33,815 nucleotides of DNA, from assembly GCA_025331445.1 (NCBI GenBank), contig JAIWNE010000202.1, forward strand, positions 1 to 33,815, given 5' to 3'. Within the stretch, counting starts at the first letter, position 1. Each line of letters opens with the position of its first letter. This DNA is from Blakeslea trispora (Eukaryota; Mucoromycota; Mucoromycetes; Mucorales; Choanephoraceae). Shown piece after piece: positions 10,452 through 21,000 of the stretch. The notes beneath the pieces are model-generated. The model worked only from the letters and a program-made list of their open reading frames with translations, was not told where the DNA came from and did no database searches. Both the position numbers and the translations under genes were made by a program.

Positions 10452-10799
10452 TTATCTGATCAGTCTACAAATCATGTTTTTCATACAAAAATGCTGATGA
10501 CAATGATCCTCCAAGAGTTGTTTGATTTTTTCTTCTTTAAAAGCTTGAAGGGTTTATATTCAGACAAAACAATAAAATAAGCATCTTGTAAACAATCAAA
10601 TAATAAAGCCTGTTTGTCTTCTCCGTGATACCCTATAAAAAGAATCATGAACTATCATTATGTTGATTTAAAGACGAGGTTATCAAATAGACTGTACCTT
10701 GTTCATTTGAAGAGCGAAACAGTGTGATGCACACGAAAGAAAAAATTGCCTTTGAGGAACTGTTTGATAGAATAGGTTCTTTAAAGAAGCATGCCTAGA
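10452..10799 (-). pseudogene. Unrecognised two-exon minus-strand reading frame, probably broken
   Basis: A canonical intron 10633-10697 (GTACAG..TTTATAG on the minus strand, 65 bp) joins two segments that read as protein: one ending ITLFRSSNEQ and one starting GYHGEDKQALLFDCLQD, then AYFIVLSEYKPFK. After KPFK the frame runs into low-complexity Lys-rich sequence and stops at 10481. Shifting by one base after the CCCTTCAAG run gives a better-looking tail, FKEEKIKQLLEDHCHQHF, stopping at 10452. No in-frame ATG was found upstream, although a TATAAAT lies nearby on the same strand. I do not recognise the family. It may be a decayed gene, a gene with an unseen first exon, or chance. Confidence 0.3.
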
Positions 10800-11196
10800 G
10801 TTCAGAGCACTATTTATAACTCTTTTAACTTTATGCCCATACCTATAATTTCATTTCAATTAAAAGGCTTTTTTTTTTATCATTTGATTGTCAAGAAAGA
10901 CAAAGAGGGAACGAGAAAGAGGAAAAGAAGGAACAAGAGAATAGACAGCAATAAGGGCTAGTTTTGTTCGTGTCAATTATGCTGATAAAGCCTTTCTTTA
11001 TTTGGTGGTCTTTAAAGCAAAGAGTCAATAGCATGCAGCTCATCCTTGAGATAGAGAAAGAGAATACTACAGTCAGATTACATCAACCAACCGTGGTAAA
11101 GTACCCATGTTTTTTTTCAAGACAAAAATTTAGTTGTAAGCAATATATTCGCTCTTAATAGGGTGTGCCCCTTTCTTTTTTTTTTTTTTTCTCTTT

Positions 11197-11204
11197 TGAC
11201 GTCA
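11197..11204. promoter_or_regulatory. CRE-like octamer TGACGTCA
   Basis: Perfect palindromic CREB/ATF-type bZIP site about 615 bp upstream of the RhoGEF start. A second, extended copy lies before ARS2. An 8-bp site occurs by chance, so function is inference. Confidence 0.4.
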
Positions 11205-11818
11205 ATATCATACCATTTTTCCTCATTTTTGTTAATGCATATTTTTTTTTAAATGACAGATTTTGACATGTAGCCTAAAAAGAGAAAAAAGATGAAACCA
11301 TGTGTCATGTAATATTGTGAAAAATAAGAAAAGATAAGGGGTGAATGCTAGCTAGTTACTATAGAGAAAAGAGCAAGAAAGCCTCTCTTTTATGAAAGAA
11401 AAGCTTATATACTATATAATTTCAGTAGTTTGAAAGCATGCGGCTAAATAGATGTATAAATATATACAGCCTAATGATAGGGCACAGCAAACAGGTACAA
11501 AAATAGGAGTACAAACATCCATTTTTGGAAAATAAAACAATAACAACACTCGCAGAAGAGAAATTAAACAGAAACGAGCATAATGAGCAAAAAAAAAAAA
11601 AAAAAGGTTGACTTGGTACAATAAATAAACTCAATTTTATTGCTTTCATTTTATTCTATTTTCTTTCTCTTTCTTGTTATTTCTCGAATCATTTTTTCTG
11701 CCTTTGTCTCCTTTCCTTTCCCCTCCTTCTCTCCCCCTACCCCTCTGCCTTCTTTTGACAGCGTTTATTCTAGTTCTATTATTTAAACAAACAAAAAAAA
11801 AAGCTTCAGCAATACACT

Positions 11819-14800
11819 ATGACTAATATTAATTTAAAAGTAACAAACCTAGTCTACCCTCGAGTTACTTTACCAAAAAAAAACTTATCCTGTTTGCAAA
11901 ATGTAGGAATTAAAAGCAAAGCTTCAGAAAATGGAAGAGGGATACCCCCATCAATGGAAGTTGGTGAAAGACAAAGATATACCAGAACCAAAAGAACCAG
12001 AACAGCGCATAGAATTTCATGATAAAGTTACCAGACAAACAACAAAACCTTTGGTAAAATTGATATTCGAGTTGTCTTAAACAAATAGGAATTCTAATCA
12101 TTCTTCAAGTGTCAAAATATAGACCTGATTGTACCATCGAAAATCAGAACACAAAGTAAATAGAAAAAAGGAAAATTTCAGTTGTTGGTCCGACTTATCC
12201 GAATTTTTTTTTTTTTATAAACTGATTAGGTCAGCAATTTCAATTGGAACAGTTTCTAAATATGATTGGTACATTACAAGAACAGACATCCTATACCGAA
12301 AATCCACCACCCATAGAAGAAATGAAGATGCAAAAAGTAAATGAAAAAGAAAATTGGATTGTTTTTCCTTTTTTTTTTCTTCTTACATTTAAAATACTTC
12401 AAGTTTGTTAGAAACGATGAAAAGCGAAAGTTTAGAATCCAAGAATTCATTAAAACAGAACAGTCTTACGTTGAAAATCTTCAGACAATTGTCAAACACG
12501 TGGTGAGACCACTTCGAGCCAACATGCACCAGAAAAACGCTATTCTCAATACCTTCAAATGTCAAAAAATCTATTTAAATATCGATCAAATTGCTGTTGT
12601 CAACCAAGCCTTTTTAGAAGATTTAAAACTGCATGATCATCCATTTGGCTCATTATGTGAGAAACACGTAAAGTGGATATACTTTATGTCATGAGTAAAG
12701 TGACGGTGACTCAAATCTGTTCTTTAATTTTTAGATTATTAAATTTGAATGCTATCGAAAATATCTAATGGAACAAGCTGAAGCACAGAAACTTCATGCA
12801 AAGGAGCTCAAAATCAATCAACATTATAAGCGCTTCGTACTACGAGCAAGAGAGCACCCGGATTTTAAACGAAAACGACTTCAGGATATATTAGTTGAAC
12901 CTGTCCAGCGTATCGGTCGTTACGCTATGATGTTGAAAGAAATCCTACAATTGACACCTGAAGATCATGCAGACTACTTGGGTTTGAAAGCAGCTTGTAA
13001 AAAAGCTCAAGAGATTGCTACTATGGCAGATGATGATCCTACTAAAACTGCAACCATGTTTCTCAATCTTTATCAATCTATCAAAGATTCGCCTGTAAGT
13101 TGAAGGATATATCTAGAGTCTTCGCAAAGACAGAGCTTCACCAACATGTAAAGTTAAATTTTATATTCTTTTTTTTTGTTTAGTGTTCATTGATTAATCA
13201 GAAACGATCGTTTGTGATGCATTTGGATGCTGTAGAAATTCATCGAGTTACCAACAAACCAACTCGAGCTGTCACTATATTCTTGTTTACCGATAAAATC
13301 CTTATAGCTAGTCGATCTTCGCTGGATGCCAAGGGCATCGATATTCAACAGATTTTGGAACATAATAGCCCTATATCTCCAACAGTAACTGCTTCTTCAT
13401 CCTTGCTTTTTCCTGGTAACTCAAAAGACCATCGTTTAGACAAAAATCAACTCAAGTTCAAAGGCTGGGCGGACATTGAAAGTATTGAATTATTTGAAGG
13501 CATTCCAGGTACAGTAAAGAAAAAGGATGATGATCAAGTTGAGAGAGAGAGGGGGGATCACTGAACTCAACACTTGCTATGTATAGATCGACCTGGATCT
13601 TTTATTCTATCAGCTACATCGTTATCCGAATCGCATGCAGATGAAATGAGCACCCTTACATCTTTTGAAAAATATTTCTACAAAGGACCTCGGCTGTATA
13701 GTGTTATACCTCAGAAAGATGAACTATCATTGACACGATTGAAAAAGGCCGAATATATAGAAAAGTCAATGCAGTTCAGAACAACCTATCAGAAGATAAG
13801 AGCTTTAGCAAAACGGTACGATGTGCCTACCAACAAAGCTTATTTCAAGATGTGGAAGAATATACCTAGCTTTTGCAATGCTTATTATAGCCAGCAAGCT
13901 TATCTAGATGCTACCTATAAAAACGATATTGCGCTTATTTATGTGGATGATGATTCAATTGAGCTTGAAAATCTATTTGCTCCTCAATCCTCTTTGTATC
14001 ACCCATGGATCATTGGTCTTGTTCAGCCTGAGGAAATGAAAGGATTTCGATTCAATGTTTGTACTAAATTACGCTTTGCATCATCTTCGTCTGGAAATCC
14101 GATAGATCAGACCATTGATTTTGAAAGTGTTTTTTGGAACAACTGTAAGTGCTTTTTTTTTTTCTTTTTGTTTGTTCAATCATGATTCCATTTAAGAAAA
14201 ATAATTTACTTATTTACATTTTCTTGGATATATCGTAGTGCTCTACTTAACGCAATGTCTAAAGCAATCCAATGAATACATTACTCAAACTGTGATAAAA
14301 ATCCAACACTCTACATTCGGTTCATCCTCTCAGCAGCGCTCTCGTTCCAGATCAATCTCAAGGACATCCAGTATCCCTTCCATCGGGAAACTCTTTCAAA
14401 GTAGCAGTAGTACTAACCGTTCAAGATCTGTATCACCTTCAAAAATGCTGAAGAAATCGAGATCAACAACTTATTCCAATTCAGGCAACCGCGTCTCTAC
14501 TCACTATGCCTCTTGGAACGGAGTTTCCACAACAACTGAGTCTTATGACGATTTATCTTCCTCAGTGCCTGATCATCTACCGTATACCAAACATGAGCTT
14601 AAAGACAAAGCTGCCTCAATGGATATGGCAAGTAGTAGACAACAATACAGATCATCTATCGCTTTAGTTTCTCATTCTCGTTCCCCTTTTTCTTTTTGCT
14701 CTTACCTTCTAGATCACCAACCAACTTGACATGTTACGTTTACCATCACTGGATGACGACCCCATTCGATCCAGTATGTATACCAGTCGATCGATAGAAA

Positions 14801-15101
14801 CCAAACACAACACAATTTCATCACTCGGAAGTGACAGCAGTGGAGCCAGTTCATTTAGCATAATTGAAGATACCCTAGAAACCCAGACACCCGATTCCAT
14901 TGATTTTATGACATTGGATGTCATATCAAAAGTATGTTGACCAGCTCTCTATAGGTTCAAATTCTTTTGTAACATTTTCTCTTCTTTATGTTATGGCTGT
15001 CTATCTTTTAGACACCTGGCTTACCATTGCGCTCCATGGATTTTGAAGATGAAATGCAGCAACAATGGGATGAATTGGCTACCAAATACGAATTAGAATA
15101 A
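11819..15101 (+). CDS. Rho guanine nucleotide exchange factor (DH-PH)
   Basis: Eleven exons: 11819-11839, 11907-12053, 12110-12155, 12230-12336, 12404-12667, 12735-13094, 13184-13508, 13587-14144, 14239-14666, 14713-14931, 15012-15101; 854 aa. The DH domain (about 113-315) starts KFRIQEFIKTEQSYVENLQ and includes the helix RLQDILVEPVQRIGRYAMML. A PH domain follows (about 316-445; RSFVMHLDAVEIHR, VTIFLFTDKILIASR). Beyond it lies an unassigned region (SFEKYFYKGPRLYSVIP, then YHPWIIGLVQPEEMKGFRF), then a Ser/Arg-rich tail likely to be phosphorylated. DH-PH proteins load GTP onto Rho/Cdc42 GTPases at the membrane to drive polarity and wall growth; the target is not deducible. No CNH domain is seen, unlike Rom1/2. 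Exons 3 and 5 use CAAG acceptors. The seven-codon first exon is the least certain part. A polyadenylation-like AATAAAA overlaps the stop region. Confidence 0.88.
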
Positions 15102-15321
15102 TAATAAAATGATCCTTTCTTTTTCGATATTTTTGCATTACTCTGCTTTTTATCTCTCTGTTTTTTTCGTTATTGAATAAAAACTATGGTTGAATGTAAT
15201 AGATACTGTTTACATTATATTCAGTCAGACTAGAATAAGTTCTTATGAACATATGAAGAGAATTGCAACTGTTGAAGACTGACCAAACAGAGTGCTTGCG
15301 ACTTTTAAGCTACTCATGCTG

Positions 15322-15660
15322 TTATTTGTCTTCTGTTGCTTTCTTTATGTCATGGAGTAAGTATTTTAGTACCTTGGAAGCACTGTTGACATGTTGAATC
15401 AATAAAACATATCTCGAATGCATCATTATCCCCCCTTTTTTTCTTTCTTTCGTACAACTGCGATAGGCATATCCGAATCCCTTATATTGAGAAAATGGTT
15501 GCAAAAGTTTCTCAATGACTATTTGCTCCTCTTTTTCGGAAGAGGGGCTACTCAACAGTACACTTGCCTCATTTTAATAGAAGCCTAGTTTAAGCCTGCC
15601 TCTTTCACTAGTTGTCAACGATATGTCGATGATAATTGAAGGTTTGTGGATAAAGAGCAT
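15322..15660 (-). pseudogene. Unrecognised reading frame with one in-frame TAA
   Basis: From ATG 15660 the minus strand reads 28 residues (including KPSIIIDISLTTSERGRLKL and ending GFY), meets a single TAA at 15574-15576, and continues in the same frame for another 83 codons (SSEKEEQIVIEKLLQPFSQ, then YKGFGYAYR, ending LLHDIKKATEDK) to a stop at 15322. Both sides have plausible amino-acid composition. No splice pair removes the stop cleanly. It would be divergent from ARS2, sharing the palindromic promoter. The family is unknown. It may be a small gene with a premature stop, a readthrough case, or chance open frame. Confidence 0.3.
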
Positions 15661-15693
15661 ATTAACTCTGCTCAATTAGGTGATTTTCATAGT

Positions 15694-15705
15694 GGCGCCG
15701 GCGCC
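15694..15705. promoter_or_regulatory. 12-bp GC palindrome GGCGCCGGCGCC
   Basis: Perfect palindrome, conspicuous in an AT-rich intergenic region, 30 bp from the CRE palindrome and about 185 bp upstream of the ARS2 start. Confidence 0.5.
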
Positions 15706-15734
15706 CTACAACTACTCAAACCGTATTGGCTCAA

Positions 15735-15754
15735 ATAGACTGACGTCAGTCTAT
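15735..15754. promoter_or_regulatory. 20-bp palindrome with CRE core
   Basis: ATAGACTGACGTCAGTCTAT is a perfect 20-bp inverted repeat centred on TGACGTCA, the bZIP (CREB/ATF) consensus. It lies about 135 bp before the ARS2 ATG, with TTGGCGGGCGG (15765-15775, E2F/MCB-like) just downstream and a reverse CCAAT box just upstream. Such clustering supports a real promoter; the factor is inferred. Confidence 0.65.
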
Positions 15755-15888
15755 GTCCAAAATGTTGGCGGGCGGAGTAGTGCTCATTCAATATGCGACG
15801 AGTTGCTGTAATTTATAAAAATTACTTGTTTTTAAATTGGCTTTTTTTTTCCCTTTTTTTTTTTCTCTTAATATCTTGAATTATAATA

Positions 15889-16192
15889 ATGGCTTACAAC
15901 GAGTGGTCTGACGACGAAACCGTCTCTCGTAGCCATGGTAGAGACAAGTTTCGACATGAAAGAAGCTTAGAGCGCGATAGATATGCTGAGGATTACGAAC
16001 GTTATGACCGAAAGAAGCGTGGTCGACGTAGTCCAACTCCTCCTGAAGGTATTATTATTATAAAAGAGGAACCTATACATGATATCTATCTGTGTGTGTA
16101 TACATTCGCGTGTGTATAGATGTATGTATTTTTGTATACTTGCAACTATATGTACCTATATACATAACGTATACACATATAGGCACATATCT

Positions 16193-16248
<56 letters not shown>

Positions 16249-16258
16249 CTTTCTTTTT

Positions 16259-16301
<43 letters not shown>

Positions 16302-18801
16302 CTCTATTCTATCTCTTTCTTATATCTATACATCTCCTCTAAACCAAAACATATATATTCCTTTATGTTGCCATTTATTTCGTTACAATTCAACTATCGT
16401 TCTGTGTAGACCGTCGCCATAAGAGAAGACCTTCTTATTCACCTCCACCTATGAGAAATTACGGCAGAAGCAATAGGGATTACAGAAACGATCCAGAAAC
16501 TGATCATTATATACCAAATTATGAGAGGGATGGATATGTACCTGGTCCTCGGTATGGTAGTAAACCTGAAGCACCTGCAGGTGGTGGTAACACGCTTTCT
16601 CATCCATTTGTCAATAATAATAATAACAGCCCTAATTTAGGCGCTTACCCAATGATAGGTAATGATTAGTATTCTTTGTACTTTTTTTTTTGTTTACGGT
16701 TGATTAATTTGATTTTGTACCCTCTCTTTTTTATGTTCAAAAACAATCTAATATAGATATGATGAATCCTCAGATGGTCAATCAAAATTGGAATGGTGGT
16801 GTAGGCAGGTAATGTCATTTTTTTTAAAAAAATATATATTTGTATAGACACAATAGATATACCTACAAACAAAAGCGAAAAAGAAACGGGGGACGATGAA
16901 AAAGAAAACACATTGATTTTTCTTGAATTTAGATTTCCTCTTGTTGATCCTGTGCAGTTGGATTATCTTGTACCCTTTAAGCAATTCTCAGAATACATTA
17001 AGCGCACTAGCGGTAGACGAGTGGATGATGAAGACATGCAAAAGCGATTTGCTCATTATAAGGAGAAATTCGCTGCTCGTCAACTTGCTCAGTTTTTTAA
17101 TGCAAATAAGGACAAGGAATGGTTTCAAGAAAAATACCATCCTACCATTTCTCGTCCACGACAAGAGGATGTCAAAGAACGCAGACGTCGTTACTTGAAT
17201 GAGTTTTTGCAGGAGTTAGAAAACGGACAATACGATGAAGTCTGTTTCGACAAAGACGATTCACCTACAACCCAGGAAGAAGAAGAGCAACCTTCTGAGG
17301 CAATTGAATCAAATTTCGAGGATGATGAAAATGCTGAATTTGAATCTAAGCTAGTCATCAAAACTGTACCTCCTACTATTGCCAGAGAAAAAATCCTGGA
17401 GGTATGGCTTTCTTTTTTTTTTTTTTATTCAGCTTTCTTTCTGACGATCCTGCGTCTCTGTAGATGTGTAGTAAAGTAGAAGGATTTGATTATCTTGCTT
17501 TGTCAGAGCCTGGACCTAATAAGAAATTTCATCGTATTGGTTGGATCAACTTTAAACCAGGCACAGATATCAAAAAAGCATTTGAGCAACTCGATAGTCA
17601 AAAGGTAGACGATTTTGTGTTTCATTTGGCCATGAACCGAAAGAACACACCTCAGAATCGCGTTCCTCGTGTTGCTCCTGATATTGCCAACACACCGGAA
17701 CGCTTGCAGAAGGATCTGGAACAAGCCAAAGAACTAGCTCTAGCTCTTGAGGCTATACTAAGTGAAGACACACTTGAAGGCTTAAAAGCAGTTGAGTCAC
17801 GTGCTCAGAAGGTGATTCAATCGGATGAGCCTACAAAGAAAACATTGGACATGATTATTGCTTATCTAAGACGAGTTCATATGTATTGTTACTATTGTGC
17901 ACTTGAATGTGACTCACTTGAGGAGTTGTCAAGAAAATGTTTTGAGCCACATTGCCGTACCACATCTACTTTGGCCGATAAATCGCCTACTGATTCTAAA
18001 CAAGCTGCCAAAGCAGAAAGAGGAGGTAAATAATAGCATCATTATATAGGTCTCACTGTCTTTAACTTGCTTTTTTTTTAATCTTGATTGGTCTTAGTTC
18101 AACAATGGGCAAAGAATTTGGATCAACGCATCTCGTTAAAGATTCACACACCAGACGATCGTGAAATCAAACGCTTAGGTGGGCGTATCTTTCAAACGTA
18201 AGTAGTGAGACTAGGTATATCTAGAAAAAAGAGAAGAGTAACATTTATGTGTAATTATAGTGAGGTAGACGAATTTGTGAAAGAACATGTGTTGAAAGAG
18301 CACGAATCCAAATTCAAATGTCAAGTCACTGGATGTTCCAAAGCGTTCAAGGGTTTTGACTATGTTGAGAAGCATATCCTTTCCAAACATCCTGAAGAAA
18401 TAGACCGTATCAGGAATGAGGTTGAATATTACAATAACTATGTATTAGATCCTAATCATATTGTGCCCAACACAACACCCAATGCCAACCAAAACATGAT
18501 GCCATTACAGGCCATGTCTTTCCATCCTCAGCAATTCGTACTGACTCCAAATATGCGCATGGCACCTCCCACTGCTGCTATGGCCGGTACGCCTTGGGAC
18601 CAGATACCTCGCATTGGCTTTGGTGCTAATGCTAATGATGCTTGGGGTGCTTCAGGCAGAAAGCAGTCGCGTCCTACTAGCAGCAGTGCTGCTTTGATGA
18701 TGGATTTGGATGAATCAATGCCTAAAGATCCTCGCCAAATGAAATCCTATGTTGACTTGGATGCTCCTGCTGAAGGAGATTCGAATCTTTCCTTTTACTA
18801 A
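15889..18801 (+). CDS. ARS2: ARS2/Serrate zinc-finger RNA effector
   Basis: Seven exons: 15889-16048, 16410-16658, 16757-16808, 16933-17401, 17464-18025, 18098-18197, 18261-18801; 710 aa. The N-terminus is Arg/Asp/Ser-rich (RRSPTPPE). The SERRATE/Ars2 N-terminal domain follows from about residue 154 (FPLVDPVQLDYLVPFKQF, then MQKRFAHYKEKF). The central part has an acidic loop and the RRM-like core (FHRIGWINFKPGTDIKKAF). A C2H2 finger lies near 548-572 (KCQVTGCSKAF..HILSKH). The C-terminal YVDLDAP recalls the DLDAP tail that binds the nuclear cap-binding complex in metazoan ARS2. Known family role: linking capped RNA to processing or decay in the nucleus, including small-RNA pathways. Intron 1 (361 bp) is far longer than its neighbours because it holds microsatellites. 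Confidence 0.95.
16195..16247 (+). repeat. (AC)26 microsatellite in ARS2 intron 1
   Basis: Uninterrupted dinucleotide tract of 53 bp in the intron. Apparent open frames across it (poly His/Thr) are artefacts. Confidence 0.97.
16263..16296 (+). repeat. (TC)17 microsatellite in ARS2 intron 1
   Basis: Uninterrupted TC tract just after the AC tract. It may serve as an extended pyrimidine region of the intron, whose acceptor is at 16408-16409. Confidence 0.95.
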
Positions 18802-19099
18802 GCTTTTCTTTTCAAACGCACACAAATACACATGTATTTATTTCACTATCTCCAATTTTTTTAATTGCCATCACCCATTCTTGTTCTTTCCATTCTCATA
18901 GTCGAACAAAGTAAAAAAAAGAAAAAAATAGTATACATATAACCCCCATCTCTTCTTCATTAAAATTAGAAGAGCACAAAATGCTATGCTAGTATCAATT
19001 TTCACCTGTTTATTTGTTTTCAATATGATTATTCGACTAAAGCACAAAGTATAAAGAAATAGTGTTACACGACTCTCAATCATCAATTTGAGCCTATCA

Positions 19100-20017
<918 letters not shown>

Positions 20018-21000
20018 ATCTCTAGTGTATTTACGAGACTGACGATGGAAAAACAGCAAGGTATTTTTACTAATAGAGATGCTACAATATGACAAATTGA
20101 GCGAGACAGAAGTAGTTATAAAAAGAGAATAGGGTTTTACATGATTTATATACACTATATATTTGGAACAAGTAACTAAGTTCATCGTGATCTATTACTT
20201 GTTGAGGGACATTCCTATCATATAAAATCCGCTTTCACTTTGTACCACATGCTTCAAGTTTGTCAATTGCTGATAGAATAGACAAGCCATGATCGCTCAG
20301 TTGTCAGAAAACAGAAATAAGCAGTACCATACAAATACACATAGTATCACTTACCATCTGCAATGTACATGTCACCTACAGAGTATGAGAAGGCACACCA
20401 TGATTTATTTACAGCTCAATTCGACCTTTTTCTATTTGAATGGCGATCTGTATCACTATGAACTTGATTTTCAAAAGAGAACAAATTGAAATAGTTTTCT
20501 GCTTCTCTTTCCTTTTACACAAGAGTGCCGCTATCTTTCTTTTCGGAGAAAGGGTTTTTTGCTCCACTGAAGAAAAAGAATCCAAGTTATGAAAGACAAA
20601 ATTATTGATTTCTGCAGATTGCTTTGGCATAAGAAAGAAAACGAAACGAATGGTTACACTTGCCTTCCTTTTTTAGTTCATCCCTTCAAACAATAACTGT
20701 TACAACCTGCTTATTCTCTCTTTCTTAGCTTTTAGTAAAAGCAAACAATTGGATTGCTCTTTCCATGATCACCCTCATCCATTTTGATGTATTCGTAATG
20801 TAAAGCATTACAAGTAGTCACTGGTGTCTGGAAATGAAGGAATCAAATTCAACACAAAAAAAAAGCCTTAAAAACAAAGTTTTATAAAGAAATACAACTT
20901 GGGTCTATCTATCTTTTTTTTTATGTTCTATATACAAGTTACGTTTGTGAAGAAAGAATTTCTAAAGCATGGTTACATTATGATATCAAAAACGTCTCAA
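20018..21000. other. Intergenic region, no gene seen
   Basis: Upstream of the secreted-protein gene (minus strand) and downstream of Sen1. A TATATAAA on the minus strand near 20147-20156, about 135 bp before ATG 20017, could be the promoter of the secreted-protein gene. The rest is AT-rich with only short, unconvincing open frames. Confidence 0.5.

Larger units (their letters stand above)
9864..11818. other. 2-kb gene-poor region between GGA and RhoGEF genes
   Basis: No confident gene. Short plus-strand open frames here lack coding character. A possible broken minus-strand gene lies at 10452-10799. A full CRE octamer is at 11197-11204, and a strong pyrimidine tract at 11640-11760 precedes the RhoGEF start. 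Confidence 0.6.
15102..15888. other. Intergenic region with promoter palindromes and a broken frame
   Basis: This holds the RhoGEF 3' end (AATAAAAAC near 15175), an interrupted minus-strand frame (15322-15660) and the ARS2 promoter, with a GC palindrome, an extended CRE, a CCAAT box on the minus strand (ATTGG, 15725-15729) and a pyrimidine tract before the ATG. Confidence 0.6.

Noticed and set aside
16079..16409. Plus-strand frames rich in His/Thr and Ser/Leu
   Set aside because: They are translations of the AC and TC microsatellites within ARS2 intron 1.
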